Source of the DNA: Aurantiochytrium sp. KH105
Taxonomy: Eukaryota; Sar; Bigyra; Thraustochytrida; Thraustochytriidae
Assembly (NCBI GenBank): GCA_003116975.1
Contig: BGKB01000058.1
Span: 306,138-370,137, forward strand
Direction: 5' to 3'
Length of the DNA: 64,000 nucleotides
The translations under genes were made by a program, and so were the position numbers. Shown in pieces: positions 49,261 to 59,400 of this stretch. The notes beneath the pieces are model-generated. The model worked only from the letters and a program-made list of their open reading frames with translations, had not been told where the DNA came from and ran no database searches. The number at the start of each line of letters is the position of its first letter. Position 1 is the first letter of the stretch.

Positions 49261-51588
49261 ATGGCGGCGAAAAAGAGCGCGGTCGCCGCGGCGGCGTGGC
49301 TCGTGGCGGTGCTGGCGACGAGCGCGGGCCTGGCGCAGGCCGACGCGTGCGCGAAGGTGACCCGCGTCGAGGTCTTCAACGAGTCGCTGGCGCAGCACCA
49401 TACGCAGTACTTTGACCTCAAGGAGAATGGCGGCTTCGCCGTCCGGCGCGCGCAGGCGTTCGAGGTGATCGTGGAAACCGACACAGAGATCAATGTCGCA
49501 AGCACCGAGGTCGAATTTCGCAATGACCGCGAAGAGGCCTACGAAAACCCGGACTTTTCCGCTAGGGTCAAGGCCGAGGTGAGCGCCCGCAAGTACCTCG
49601 TGGAAGTGGACATCCCCTTTGACTCGCCCATCGGCAAGTACCAGCACATTGACCTCATCTTGCGCGACCAGGGTGCCGACTGCACGTCCACCTATCGTGT
49701 CCCCCACCCAGTCTATGTTCTTTTCAACCCTTGGGCCCCCGAGGACAAAATTATCTACCTTCCCAACGAAACGATGCGCCAAGAGTACGTCGTGCACGAA
49801 TACGGCAACGTCTTTCAGGGATCTGCGAAGGCTTTCGATTCCCAAATCTGGCACTACGGTCAGTCGAAGCAGGTCGTCCTTGACGCGGCATTCCACCTCC
49901 TCGAGAAGAACCGCGCCATGGCCCGTGATCCCATCGAGGCCATGCAGACCCTTTCTCGTCACCAGGGCATGCAGCGCCGCCCGGATGGCTCCTTCATCTG
50001 GGGCGACGACGATGCACTCATGGAGGGTAACTGGGGTGATTTCCCTTTTACGGAAAAGGACGCGCCTGAACTCTGGACCTCTTCCGTTGATATTCTCATG
50101 CGCTGGAAGGAGACCGGCAAGCCCACCAAGTACGGCCAGTGCTGGGTTTTTGCTGCCCTTCTCAACACGCTCATGCGTGGCATTGGTATCGGCAGCCGCC
50201 AGCTCACCGCATTCGGCTCCTGGATGGACGCCTCGAACCGCCACGATGTGCACCACCGCTACCACCATGTCATCGATGAATACTACGCCATCGAAGACGG
50301 ATCCACCAAGACCATCTACCTCGATGGTGTTGCTTGGAATTACCATAGCTGGAACGACGTCTGGCTCACGCGTGGCGACTATCCCGAATTCAATGGCTGG
50401 CAGTCCATGGACGGCACTCCCCCCGGTCGCATTGGCCCGGCACCTGTCCGCGCCATCCACGATCTGAATGAGACCGTGCCGTACCAGGTCAGCGACGTCA
50501 TTTCTACCGTGCACTCCACCACGCGCACCTTTCTCGTGCACTGCCAACAGAACCACACCAAGAAGGACAAGCTCAAGGGATGCGTCGTCGACAAGCAGCT
50601 CAAGTACGACCATACGGGACTGAAGCTTATGCTTACGAGCGTCTCGCTCCCCAACGGCACCTTTGGCTCCCACGATATCACGGGTGACTTCATCGACCCC
50701 AACACCGATGCACGCATTCCTTACATGACGGACCCGAAGGCCCCGGACCTTTCGCCGCGCATTGTGTTGGCGAGTGGTGCGGCCCCTGCAGTCACGGCTG
50801 GTACACTTCGCGGATCTCAGGTCGCGCCTCTCACTGCCGAGAGCAGCGCCGACAACCTTAAGATTGTCCCTGCCACCTATGGTGTTACTGTCGGATCCCC
50901 GATTTCCTGCGATCTCGATCTCGACACGACCGGCCTCAAGGACGATGATGTGGTGGACCTTAGCCTCACCGCCACGCTCGAGACGTACCACGGCTCCAGC
51001 ATCAAGAACATTTATAAGTCCTCGCAAAAGGTACTCATCAAGGGTCGCATGATCACGCTCCCGTTCCTCATTGACTCGAGCGCCTACCTGCAGCATGACC
51101 TAGGCGACGTTTTCATCAAGCTCGTCGCTGTTGCTTCGGCTTCTTCGGGTGAGACCTACTTTGACAAGGCAGTGCTCGACCTCACTTCCCCGGCCATTTA
51201 CGTGAACGCGCCGACGTCGGTCGTTGCCGGCGCCAAGGAAGGTGCTGGTCCCAAGCCTTTCACGGTCACCGCCTCGTTCCGCAACCCTCTGCAGTTCCCT
51301 GTGCGCAACCTTTGCATTGCCGTGCACTCGCATGTGCTTGACTTTCATGCCAAGCCCACCAATGTCACCAAGGTTTCCAACTGTGCCAAGGTTGATGGCG
51401 GAGACATCATCCGCATCTCGACTGATCTTGACGCGCCTTCCGAGCCAGGCGTCTACTTTGTTCTCGCATCGATCCAGGGAGAATACATTCCCTACGCGCA
51501 ATCCAACGCCGTCATTTCCGCACTCCCTGGCGGCAGCATTCCTTCCCAAATTGAGATGCTGGGCTCCGAGGAGCTCGCGCAACTTTAA
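49261..51588 (+). CDS. Secreted animal-type transglutaminase
   Basis: Cross-links proteins through Gln-Lys isopeptide bonds. 775 aa from ATG 49261. Signal peptide about 1-28 (AAAAWLVAVLATSAGLAQA). An N-terminal β-sandwich is followed by the linker NPWAPEDKIIYLPNETMRQEY, highly typical of factor XIII/TG2-type enzymes. The catalytic triad is complete: C294 in YGQCWVFA, H362 in YHSWNDVWLTR and D384 in GWQSMDGTPP. The H-D spacing of 22 compares with 23 in human TG2; C-H is about 10 longer. Two C-terminal β-barrel domains follow (about 530-775), as in vertebrate enzymes. Several N-x-S/T sites fit secretion. The architecture is that of metazoan TGases, not the oomycete GP42 or bacterial type. The reading frame upstream of 49261 is repeat-derived. 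Confidence 0.93.
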   Translation: MAAKKSAVAAAAWLVAVLATSAGLAQADACAKVTRVEVFNESLAQHHTQYFDLKENGGFAVRRAQAFEVIVETDTEINVASTEVEFRNDREEAYENPDFSARVKAEVSARKYLVEVDIPFDSPIGKYQHIDLILRDQGADCTSTYRVPHPVYVLFNPWAPEDKIIYLPNETMRQEYVVHEYGNVFQGSAKAFDSQIWHYGQSKQVVLDAAFHLLEKNRAMARDPIEAMQTLSRHQGMQRRPDGSFIWGDDDALMEGNWGDFPFTEKDAPELWTSSVDILMRWKETGKPTKYGQCWVFAALLNTLMRGIGIGSRQLTAFGSWMDASNRHDVHHRYHHVIDEYYAIEDGSTKTIYLDGVAWNYHSWNDVWLTRGDYPEFNGWQSMDGTPPGRIGPAPVRAIHDLNETVPYQVSDVISTVHSTTRTFLVHCQQNHTKKDKLKGCVVDKQLKYDHTGLKLMLTSVSLPNGTFGSHDITGDFIDPNTDARIPYMTDPKAPDLSPRIVLASGAAPAVTAGTLRGSQVAPLTAESSADNLKIVPATYGVTVGSPISCDLDLDTTGLKDDDVVDLSLTATLETYHGSSIKNIYKSSQKVLIKGRMITLPFLIDSSAYLQHDLGDVFIKLVAVASASSGETYFDKAVLDLTSPAIYVNAPTSVVAGAKEGAGPKPFTVTASFRNPLQFPVRNLCIAVHSHVLDFHAKPTNVTKVSNCAKVDGGDIIRISTDLDAPSEPGVYFVLASIQGEYIPYAQSNAVISALPGGSIPSQIEMLGSEELAQL

Positions 51589-52168
51589 ATCTGGGACTGA
51601 CCTTTCTTTTTTCTATCATAAACTACAACCTGAAATTTTCTGCAAACATATTTTACAAACTTTCCCAAAGAAAATCTGAGCCGACAAACAAACGCCTCTT
51701 GCAAAGCGCAAAGCAATCCCAATCCTGATTCTTTTCCTTGTTGTTGCAACTACTGCCGCTTCGACAAGACCATGAGGAAAAAGAACGGATCGTCATAATA
51801 GGGCTCTCACATCATGGTTGTGATGATCACGGCGTCACGTACGAGGTCATCAAAGTAATCGATCAAACAATCAACTAATCAGTCTCCTCTCCTCGTTGTC
51901 ATTAGTTGCACTACTTGATTGATTGTTGCCCGCCTCTTCCGCAAGTGCGTTCTCGCCCATTCGGAATCATTAGCACCAGTGCTCGCAAAGTCCCCAGCCG
52001 ACCGTTGGGTCTCTTGATAGACCATAAATGATTTGGGCGAGCAAGTAAGACAAGCCAAGAGAAAAGCAAACAGAGCCTCGTGCACTCACGCTCGAGGGAG
52101 GGAGAGAAGCGAGAGACGGCGTGCAAGAGGTCGCGCATAGCCCACGTAAGGCGCGCGAGAACCGCACA
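51589..52168. other. Spacer transglutaminase-DYNLT
   Basis: 580 bp, AT-richer near 51600-51900. No gene or repeat was recognised. Confidence 0.4.
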
Positions 52169-52588
52169 ATGATGGATGACGGGCTCGAGCATGACTTTGA
52201 CGCGGAGCTCGCGGTCAAGGCCATTCGCAAAGCCATCAAGGACACCTTTGACGGGCAAAAGTGCGTTGACGTAGAGCGCAAAAACATGGACAAGTGGTCC
52301 AAGTCCATCAGCGAAAGCATTCTCAAACAGTGCCAGGACAACTGCAATTGCAAATACGCCGTGACCCTCGTGATTGGCCAAAAAGTCGGCGCTGGCTTCA
52401 CAGCGCATAACAAGATGCTCTGGGACTGCAATCACGTCGAGGATGGCGGGGACACCTTTGTCAAGGTTAGTTGGGAAAACGAAACAATCCACGTTCTTGT
52501 CACCCTGTACGCCATCAAGGTCATGGCGTACTTTAGCCAAGAGCAGGTCCGGGCACTCAAGGCGATGGACTTCGACGCAGGATTATAA
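52169..52588 (+). CDS. DYNLT: Tctex1-type dynein light chain
   Basis: A light chain of cytoplasmic or axonemal dynein that binds intermediate chains and cargo. 139 aa from ATG 52169 (MMDDGLEHDFDAEL). The Tctex1 fold is recognisable by the block DKWSKSISESILKQC, then KYAVTLVIGQKVGAGF, and after it MLWDCNHVEDGGDTFVKVSW and a final strand TIHVLVTLYAIKV. It has about 15 extra C-terminal residues (MAYFSQEQVRALKAMD) beyond the usual end. It fits a flagellate life stage, as do the nearby CFAP99 and EF-hand genes. It converges on the RhoGEF with 297 bp between. Confidence 0.88.
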   Translation: MMDDGLEHDFDAELAVKAIRKAIKDTFDGQKCVDVERKNMDKWSKSISESILKQCQDNCNCKYAVTLVIGQKVGAGFTAHNKMLWDCNHVEDGGDTFVKVSWENETIHVLVTLYAIKVMAYFSQEQVRALKAMDFDAGL

Positions 52589-52885
52589 GATAAACCTGCA
52601 AAGACCTGCCGTCAGCTGCACAGCTCCCCCGTTTATTCTTCTTATCGCTCTCTCTCTCTTTGCGCATTTATCTGCGACGCCAATCGTTTGACTTCAATTG
52701 TCACGCTGGGCAATCATTTGTATTCTGGAGAGAAGAAGGAAAAAAAAATTAGTGCAAGCTACATTTGTGTGTTTTTGATCTGACTTTAAATTGTTGCCAC
52801 GAGCCCCAAGGCGCTCCATGCGTGCATTCACGTGCGTAGGCCCCAGTGGTGGTGAATTATTCTTGCAAGAGCGCGCGCCGTTTTC

Positions 52886-55804
52886 TCAGGACGCGGTCGA
52901 AAATTTGGCATGGGTCTTGAGTTCGCAAATAATATTGTCTCGCTCTGCCTTGGTCAACTCGCGGCTCGGCGCACCTCGCAAGCTTTGCAAAGGGCCTCGT
53001 ACAAGTTTCGACAAATCTTCCGAGCGCGTTCGACGTGTCATCGCGCGACCGCTTGATCCCTGCCGTTTCTTGCGCTGCGCGTTGACGACATCTTGACGCT
53101 CCCGATCCGCCGCAGCAACGCGTCGGCACTCTTGCATATCAACCAGCCACTCGAGTACGTCGCCCTCCAGCGGCGTGATGAGCAACAAGGAGCATGCCGT
53201 ACGGACCGCCAAGCAGCCATCCATGCTTTCCACCGAGACAATGTGACCCAGCTCAACAACCTTGACTATATGAAACTTGGTCTTGGTCTTCCACTTGTTG
53301 AGTGCCTTGAGACTGAGCAGCAACGCCGAGGTGAAGAGCATCGCATAGCACGAGCCGTGACGGATCTCTTCCGTCTTGGACAGCTGGGCAGCCGGCAAAT
53401 GGGAATCATCCTCGTGTGTCAGCTGCGACGAGTTCATGCTTGTTGTTAGCGTCTGAAAGGTCACCCGCCCGAAGCGGTACAGGCGCCGACCCCGCGAGTC
53501 CGCGCCAAGGCCGAGCCGTTCGACTGTCTCCCGCGGACGGAGTTGCGTACAAATCTCGATCAGTCTCTTGGAGTAGTCGAGATTCTGGTGCTGCTTCATA
53601 ATGTCATTCACGTTGGTGGCGATGCGCGTCATTGTCTCTGTTGCGTCCGAAGCATCAGACTGTGCTTTCGAGTCGGCCTCACAGTACTTGCGAATTTCGC
53701 GCATGAGCAGCGGGTACTTTGTTATGCGCTGCATTGGCTTGATGAGAAACGAGGCGAGGTCCAAGTGCTTTAGGCGTTCGCGCTCCTGGTGTGCCTGCAG
53801 CTGGATAAACATCTTGGGCGAAACCGTGGCCCCGTTTCCACCCTTGCTACGTAAAAGCGTCTTCATCGCCACCGGCTGATTGACAACGCAGGGAATGCAC
53901 AATTTGAGCCAGTCACTCATCTCGGTCATGACGCGGCACACGCTGATCGTCATCTCATGCAGAATCAGAGTCCAGCGCGTGACTTGCGCGTCATCGAGGT
54001 AGAGAAAATCTGCAAGGTGTTCACGACGCAGCTTTGATAAAAATGCAAGACGCTCTTTCATGGCGTTCATGTCTTTTGCCGACAAAAAGTCTTTGCCGCG
54101 TTGCTGCGCTGTCGACTTGATTGATGCAGACGGTGTGCCAGAGTCTGCCCCAAGAGGTTTTCGCGCCACGCCAAGTCGAGCAGCTTGATTCACTCCTTCC
54201 GCAAAGGCAGCAAGATTGCTTGGCGCAAGACCAACACGAGCACCTCGCGGCTGCTTTGCAGGGCCCTGATTTGTGTCATCTCGCAAGGCCAGCTGTACAT
54301 TAGGGTCATTGCCTACGCTCTCAAAGCCTTTGGCAAGCTGCTCTAACGAAGGAAGTGTGGCCATCAAGTTCACCAGCACTTGCTCGTGCACGCGCAGCAG
54401 CGGGGCCCAGTCCGAAAACACTTGACGCGCTAAAAGAGGACCAAAGGTGTCTTGAAAAGGCATAATGAAGACCTCGAGAACGATGCTTAGGTCCGAGACA
54501 TGGCGCAGCTCTGTCTCGATGACTTCTTCGATGGCACGGAAGAGCTTGTCGCATCGCGTCTCGCGCTCGAGGTTCTCTGGCGAGATGCAGTCTTTATTCA
54601 ACATACGCAGCTCTTTCTTGGAGGGCAAGCCTGCAGCAGCAAAATCCGCATTGCCCAAGCTATTGAGTCTCGATTTCATGAGTGCAACATGTACGGAGGG
54701 GAAAATACCAACATGCTCGCGACCGCCAATAATGGCGCGCCCCTTCCACAGTGCGTGCCCGTCGTCATCATGAAGATCATCCTCTTGCTGCAAAAGCTCA
54801 ATGATCTGGCCAGCTTCAAAAGACAAGTGCCCCGGCAGACTCGAGTCATACGAAACGCGTGCACGCACCAACGTCTTTTTTTCTACTTGTGCCCGGCCTG
54901 GCCCGCTACTTGCATTTGGCATGCTTATCTCGTTTGCCTTTCCGTGGCCATTAGCCGGGGGGTGACTTTCGAGCGAGAACGTTGATGAGGCCGACGACGT
55001 CGAGAAACTTCCGCCAAGTTCTCGCGCCTGAGGAGACCGAACGATTGGTGTCATGATCCCTGCACGAGGCGTTGGAGGGAGAGATGAAGCACCTGGTCTG
55101 AAGCTGGCCTTGGAGTTGGTCTCAATGACAAGACCTGCGTCGTGGGAAATATTGAGTTTCCCGGTCATGCTCAGAGGCCCCCGTTCAGGCCGCGTCAAAG
55201 GGCGAGCCGGGAGCTGAAGAATCGGCATGCTCTCCACAGCTTTTGAAGCTGGGGCGTGGTTTTCGCTATCCTGGGGGCTTGAGAGTCTCGAGGTATTTCC
55301 TGGCAATGAACTCCTCGGCGTCAGAGCAGATGTGCTCGTTGGGGGGTTAGGAGACGACACAAGTGGTGGAGGAGGCATCATGCCGCGACGTCTCCGCGAC
55401 GAGCCGAGTCGAGGCGTCCCCGGATCACTCGGCCGCGCAGGCAATTCGTGCGGGATGAGACCAGGCGAATTAAGCTTCTGAGTCCCCTTGGGATAAATGG
55501 GTGCTGGAGGAGGTGGCGAGAGTGAGAGCAAGGAGGCAGATTGCTGGACTTGATGATGGGGCGGCTGTTGCGACTGCGATTGCGGTTTTTCTCTTGATGT
55601 GCATGGAACAACAGAAGTTGATCTCGGTCGCTGTGCCGGCAGGGGAGGTGCTTTCTTTGCCTTGGCTGCTGCGCTCTCGCCCGTGCTTGCGCCTGGACGC
55701 TCTGTAAGTCTTCGCGAGACCTTTGGGGGAAGCTTCGGTGGAACACGGGGCCCAGCGAGGCGCGCCGCCTCACCGGTCTCATGATGGTAGCACGACGACT
55801 GCAT
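52886..55804 (-). CDS. Dbl-family RhoGEF with SH3, DH and PH domains
   Basis: A predicted guanine-nucleotide exchange factor for Rho/Rac GTPases, acting on actin. The start at 55804 (MQSSCYHHETGE) gives 972 aa; an upstream in-frame ATG at 55939 is possible. A Pro/Ser-rich N-terminus has SH3-ligand motifs (PPKLPPKVSRR, APPLPAQRPR). The SH3 is at about 308-375 (RARVSYDSSLPGHLSFEAG…GIFPSVHV). The DH spans about 415-705, opening RAIEEVIETELRHVSDLSIV and closing with the signature FLIKPMQRITKYPLLMREIR; an ~85-residue Gly/Ala/Pro-rich insertion splits it. The PH at about 775-897 ends CLAVRTACSLLLITPLEG…WLVDMQ. The tail is basic and Ser-rich. All DH conserved blocks are intact. Confidence 0.9.
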   Translation of the reverse strand: MQSSCYHHETGEAARLAGPRVPPKLPPKVSRRLTERPGASTGESAAAKAKKAPPLPAQRPRSTSVVPCTSREKPQSQSQQPPHHQVQQSASLLSLSPPPPAPIYPKGTQKLNSPGLIPHELPARPSDPGTPRLGSSRRRRGMMPPPPLVSSPNPPTSTSALTPRSSLPGNTSRLSSPQDSENHAPASKAVESMPILQLPARPLTRPERGPLSMTGKLNISHDAGLVIETNSKASFRPGASSLPPTPRAGIMTPIVRSPQARELGGSFSTSSASSTFSLESHPPANGHGKANEISMPNASSGPGRAQVEKKTLVRARVSYDSSLPGHLSFEAGQIIELLQQEDDLHDDDGHALWKGRAIIGGREHVGIFPSVHVALMKSRLNSLGNADFAAAGLPSKKELRMLNKDCISPENLERETRCDKLFRAIEEVIETELRHVSDLSIVLEVFIMPFQDTFGPLLARQVFSDWAPLLRVHEQVLVNLMATLPSLEQLAKGFESVGNDPNVQLALRDDTNQGPAKQPRGARVGLAPSNLAAFAEGVNQAARLGVARKPLGADSGTPSASIKSTAQQRGKDFLSAKDMNAMKERLAFLSKLRREHLADFLYLDDAQVTRWTLILHEMTISVCRVMTEMSDWLKLCIPCVVNQPVAMKTLLRSKGGNGATVSPKMFIQLQAHQERERLKHLDLASFLIKPMQRITKYPLLMREIRKYCEADSKAQSDASDATETMTRIATNVNDIMKQHQNLDYSKRLIEICTQLRPRETVERLGLGADSRGRRLYRFGRVTFQTLTTSMNSSQLTHEDDSHLPAAQLSKTEEIRHGSCYAMLFTSALLLSLKALNKWKTKTKFHIVKVVELGHIVSVESMDGCLAVRTACSLLLITPLEGDVLEWLVDMQECRRVAAADRERQDVVNAQRKKRQGSSGRAMTRRTRSEDLSKLVRGPLQSLRGAPSRELTKAERDNIICELKTHAKFSTAS

Positions 55805-56439
55805 CGGAGAGTCACAGCTCTCGCAAGCGCGCTGCGCTCGAATCGTGCGCGGGCCTCGATCGTCCCGTCTCAGCGCAGCTCGTCTCCTGCGTTGTCGCCC
55901 CGCGTCGCCAGACGTCGCGTGGCAGCGGCGCGCTCCCACGCGAGCCTTCGGGCGAGCGCAATCTGGCGGTGGCCGGTGCGCTTTGCCTGCGCCGTCTCTC
56001 CTCTGGCGCTTGCTTGCTGCCTGCCTGCCTGGCCGCCTGCCTACCCCGGCGACGGCCAGCCTTTATGCCGGGGCCCCGGGGCGCCCTTGCAAGCCCTGCG
56101 TCATGCTCCAGCGCGCAAAACCGTCCGTCCGCCTCGAGTTGTCGCGAGCTGACCCGTCCCACCCGTCCCCGTTCGCAAGACAAAAACGGTGTGCACCCTC
56201 GGTGTGCACTTCGCGTTGCGCCCACCTCGGTTCGGGTAGCGAGCGAGCGCGGCGAAGAGCCTCACTCTCGAGTCGACTGATCGAGCGAGCAAACAACCAA
56301 GCCATCAACCAAGCGAACAAGCAAGCAAGCAAGCAGTTGAGCAAACAACCAAGCGGACAAAGAAAGAAACAAATGAACAGGAACGAGGCAGACGCACGGA
56401 AAGGTAAAAGGGTGTCCATGCACACGAAGATTAGGTGGC
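55805..56439. other. Spacer between RhoGEF start and EF-hand gene stop
   Basis: 635 bp. It includes a GCCTGCCTG tract (about 56018-56042) in the RhoGEF leader and a CAAGCAAGCAAG tract (about 56314-56336). No gene was recognised. Confidence 0.4.
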
Positions 56440-59400
56440 TCAGAAAAAGTCCTCGCCAAGGCCTTCCAAGGCGACTTGGCGGGCACGAGCTTGCACAAAG
56501 TCAACAAAAGAATGAAAGGCGACTAGCGGGCTCCCTCCAGGCTCCTTGAATCGAAGGAGCACAAGGTCCAGCTGTGAAGCGCTCAGGGGCATGCCCAGGC
56601 GATGGCACACGTCGACGAAGCGTGCACGCGAAATACCCGAGGGACTTGCGTTTTCGGGAGCCCGGTGCAATGAACATTCGCGTGAGAAGACTACGCCCTC
56701 CCGCGAGAGCTCTTCCAGGCGCCGCTGGCAGCGACTCGCGATAATGTCCCACTCTGTCTCGTCCGTGTCCACAAAACGCGCAAATGCGTCTAGCGTAAGC
56801 ACGTTTCGGTGCGAACAGAGTGCTGAAACATCCTCGGCAGATACAAAGACGCCAAGATTACCCAGGAGCGAAGTCAACTCATGCGTACGTGCCACACTGC
56901 GTCCGCCCGTGTGACATCGAAAACATTTGCGCAAGTCAAAAAACGGGTCCTTTCGACGCCTCTTGTCGATTGCTCGGCGCAATGCATCGACGACTTCGCG
57001 CTGACGGACTAAGGACGCTCCTACGAGTGCGTGTTCCTGCAGACTCATCTTCTTCTCAAGTTCGAGATAATCGACGAGACCGTCGGCGTGAGTTTCGGCC
57101 AAATCCATCAAACATGCCAACTCATGCTCTGCAACGCGCACGCCAAGATCGTGACGAATACTACGACGAAACGCATACCGCGAGAGCTTCCCAGTGCCTT
57201 CTGGATCATACCGAGCCATGGCTTGGCGAAATGAGAGCCCAGTCGTCTCAAAGCCCGCGCGAATCTGCTCGCCTAGTCCGCGCAAAAAGACATCGTGGTC
57301 GGCAACGTGGACGGCGGAATGATCGAATGCGCTACAGAACGCGAGATAGTCGAACTGGTCCTCTTTTGCTACATATCTTGTTGCGACACTCCGCAAAAGC
57401 TCGAGCGGGACCAAACCCTGGAGTTGACATTGCTGCACCAGGTCTCGCAACGCCGAGACAGCCTCTGAAACGGGGATGACTCCAAGACCAGGCTCGTCAT
57501 ATACTTCAAAGACTCGACGCAAGTCCGTCGATGCTGTCGCATCTGCAAGAGCACCGCGATGCTCTGCAAGAGCACGAAATAGTCGCACTTCGTCCGGCTT
57601 ACGGTTCCGACGTTTAGCGAGTGGTTGGGCAAGATCCGCGGTCTCGATCATTTCGCAGAGTGCGATATAATTGATGCGACCATCTTGTGCAAGCTGAGGC
57701 CGCAACACACTCCAGTCAAACTTGGAAATCCTCACACCGCAAAGATCGAGGGCGCGCTGGAAATCGGGCGTGCTAAGCGACCCCTCACCCTTGCGGTCAA
57801 ACGTCTCCATGATGGAGCGCGCGTCGACGTGTTGAAAGAGCGCACCAAGGCGCTGATGCACGCGGTCCACGCCATGGCCACGAATCTCACTCGATCGCTC
57901 GACAATGTCGCAAAAGAGCTCGTAGTCTACCCTCCGCGAGCGCTGTCCTGTCTTGGTGAGTAAAATACTCTGAAGAGCATCGCGCTCTGAGCGCGGGATC
58001 TCAAGTTTTACACGTCGAAGAACGGTAGCAAAAGCTTTTTTGGAAATCGTGCCATGGCCTGCCGTGTCGAGCTTGGAAAAACGCTTGCGAAGTCTCAGCG
58101 GCCCACCGTGTTCGCGAGCAGCTGACTCCGCTGCAGCTTGCAATAGCTGCACATTGATTGCTTTCTCGGCGCGTGCGACGCCATGATTTCTGTGACTTCG
58201 AGCACCTGAAGGAGCTGAATCAACGTACATTGAATCAAGATGCAAAAGCCAGCTTTTGCGCACGTCGCTTGCAATAAGATTGCTTGCTAGCTCGACGCCT
58301 GTGAGATCGTCTTCGTCACTTCGTGCTTCTTCTTCTTCTTCCCCTTCACTCCCCGAATGGGACCAGGTTTCGTCTTTCTCGCTGCCACGCCCATCTGGGC
58401 TTCTATGTCTTTTGGAGGATGACGCGCTGGATGACTGCCCAGCGCGTCGACCTCGCACTTGGCGGTCTCGTCTCGGACTTGGCTCTGTTGCAAGCCAGTC
58501 ACCTCGATGATTTTCAGTAAAAGACGATGAAGCCCTGCTACTTGCATCGTCATCCTCTTCGTCCTCTTCATCTTTTGAGCGATGCATGAGCTGTCCCAAA
58601 CCACATTCGCTGTCGTGGAGAAATCGACTGAAATCATGCACAGATACCATTCCATCACGATCACAATCAAAGACGTTGGCAAGGCGATCGCGATCACTGG
58701 CGGCACGGAATCGTGCCAACGCGCCAACGTGATCCAAACCTTGGAGAAATTGCTGACGTAAGACCTTGCCGACGCCAGCACTTGGAAAAAGGAGTTCGAA
58801 CAGACCTGCATCATCGATATCCTCAGACACAGCCATCATGCTCAGGTCAGCATGGAGGTTTGCCAGCGCAGAGCGAAAGCGTAGATCCGCCGAGGTCCCT
58901 GAGCCTGCGTCCGCGTCTCTCGCTACATCAGCATTGGCGTCTTCGCCGTCGTCGTTCCACAAGCCTTCAATATTCTCGACCGGTTCTGAGAGCCTCACAA
59001 AGCTATCGAAGCTCGGAAAAGTCAGTCCTCCAACTCTCTCGAAGGCAGGTTCCAAAGCCCGCAGCAAGGTCTGAACCTCTTCCATCCGCAGTCGAAGACC
59101 TCGCTTCTGTAAGATGCGTCGGACACGACCCGCCGTGAGGATTGTGCCATACTCGTCGCTGGGTCCCAAGAGCCGCTGCCATGCGTGTCGGGTATCCAGC
59201 TTGCTCGAAAGTCGTCCGGAATCGGTACCGAGATGCGCTTGTTTCCGCGATATTGCGTGTAACGTGCGAGCTGCATCGCGAACATTGGAAGAGATCTTAG
59301 CTGCTCTCGCGCTGCTGCCGCCGAGGATGCTGCCTCGTTGAACAAAGTCGAGAAATTCGTCCATGTCCACGGCGCCATTTTCATTCGTGTCCATGCGGTC

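Noticed and set aside
49000-51096. A 700-codon minus-strand open frame antisense to the transglutaminase
   Set aside because: It has no domain motifs and mirrors the codon pattern of the plus-strand gene. GC-rich RNY codons create such shadow frames.
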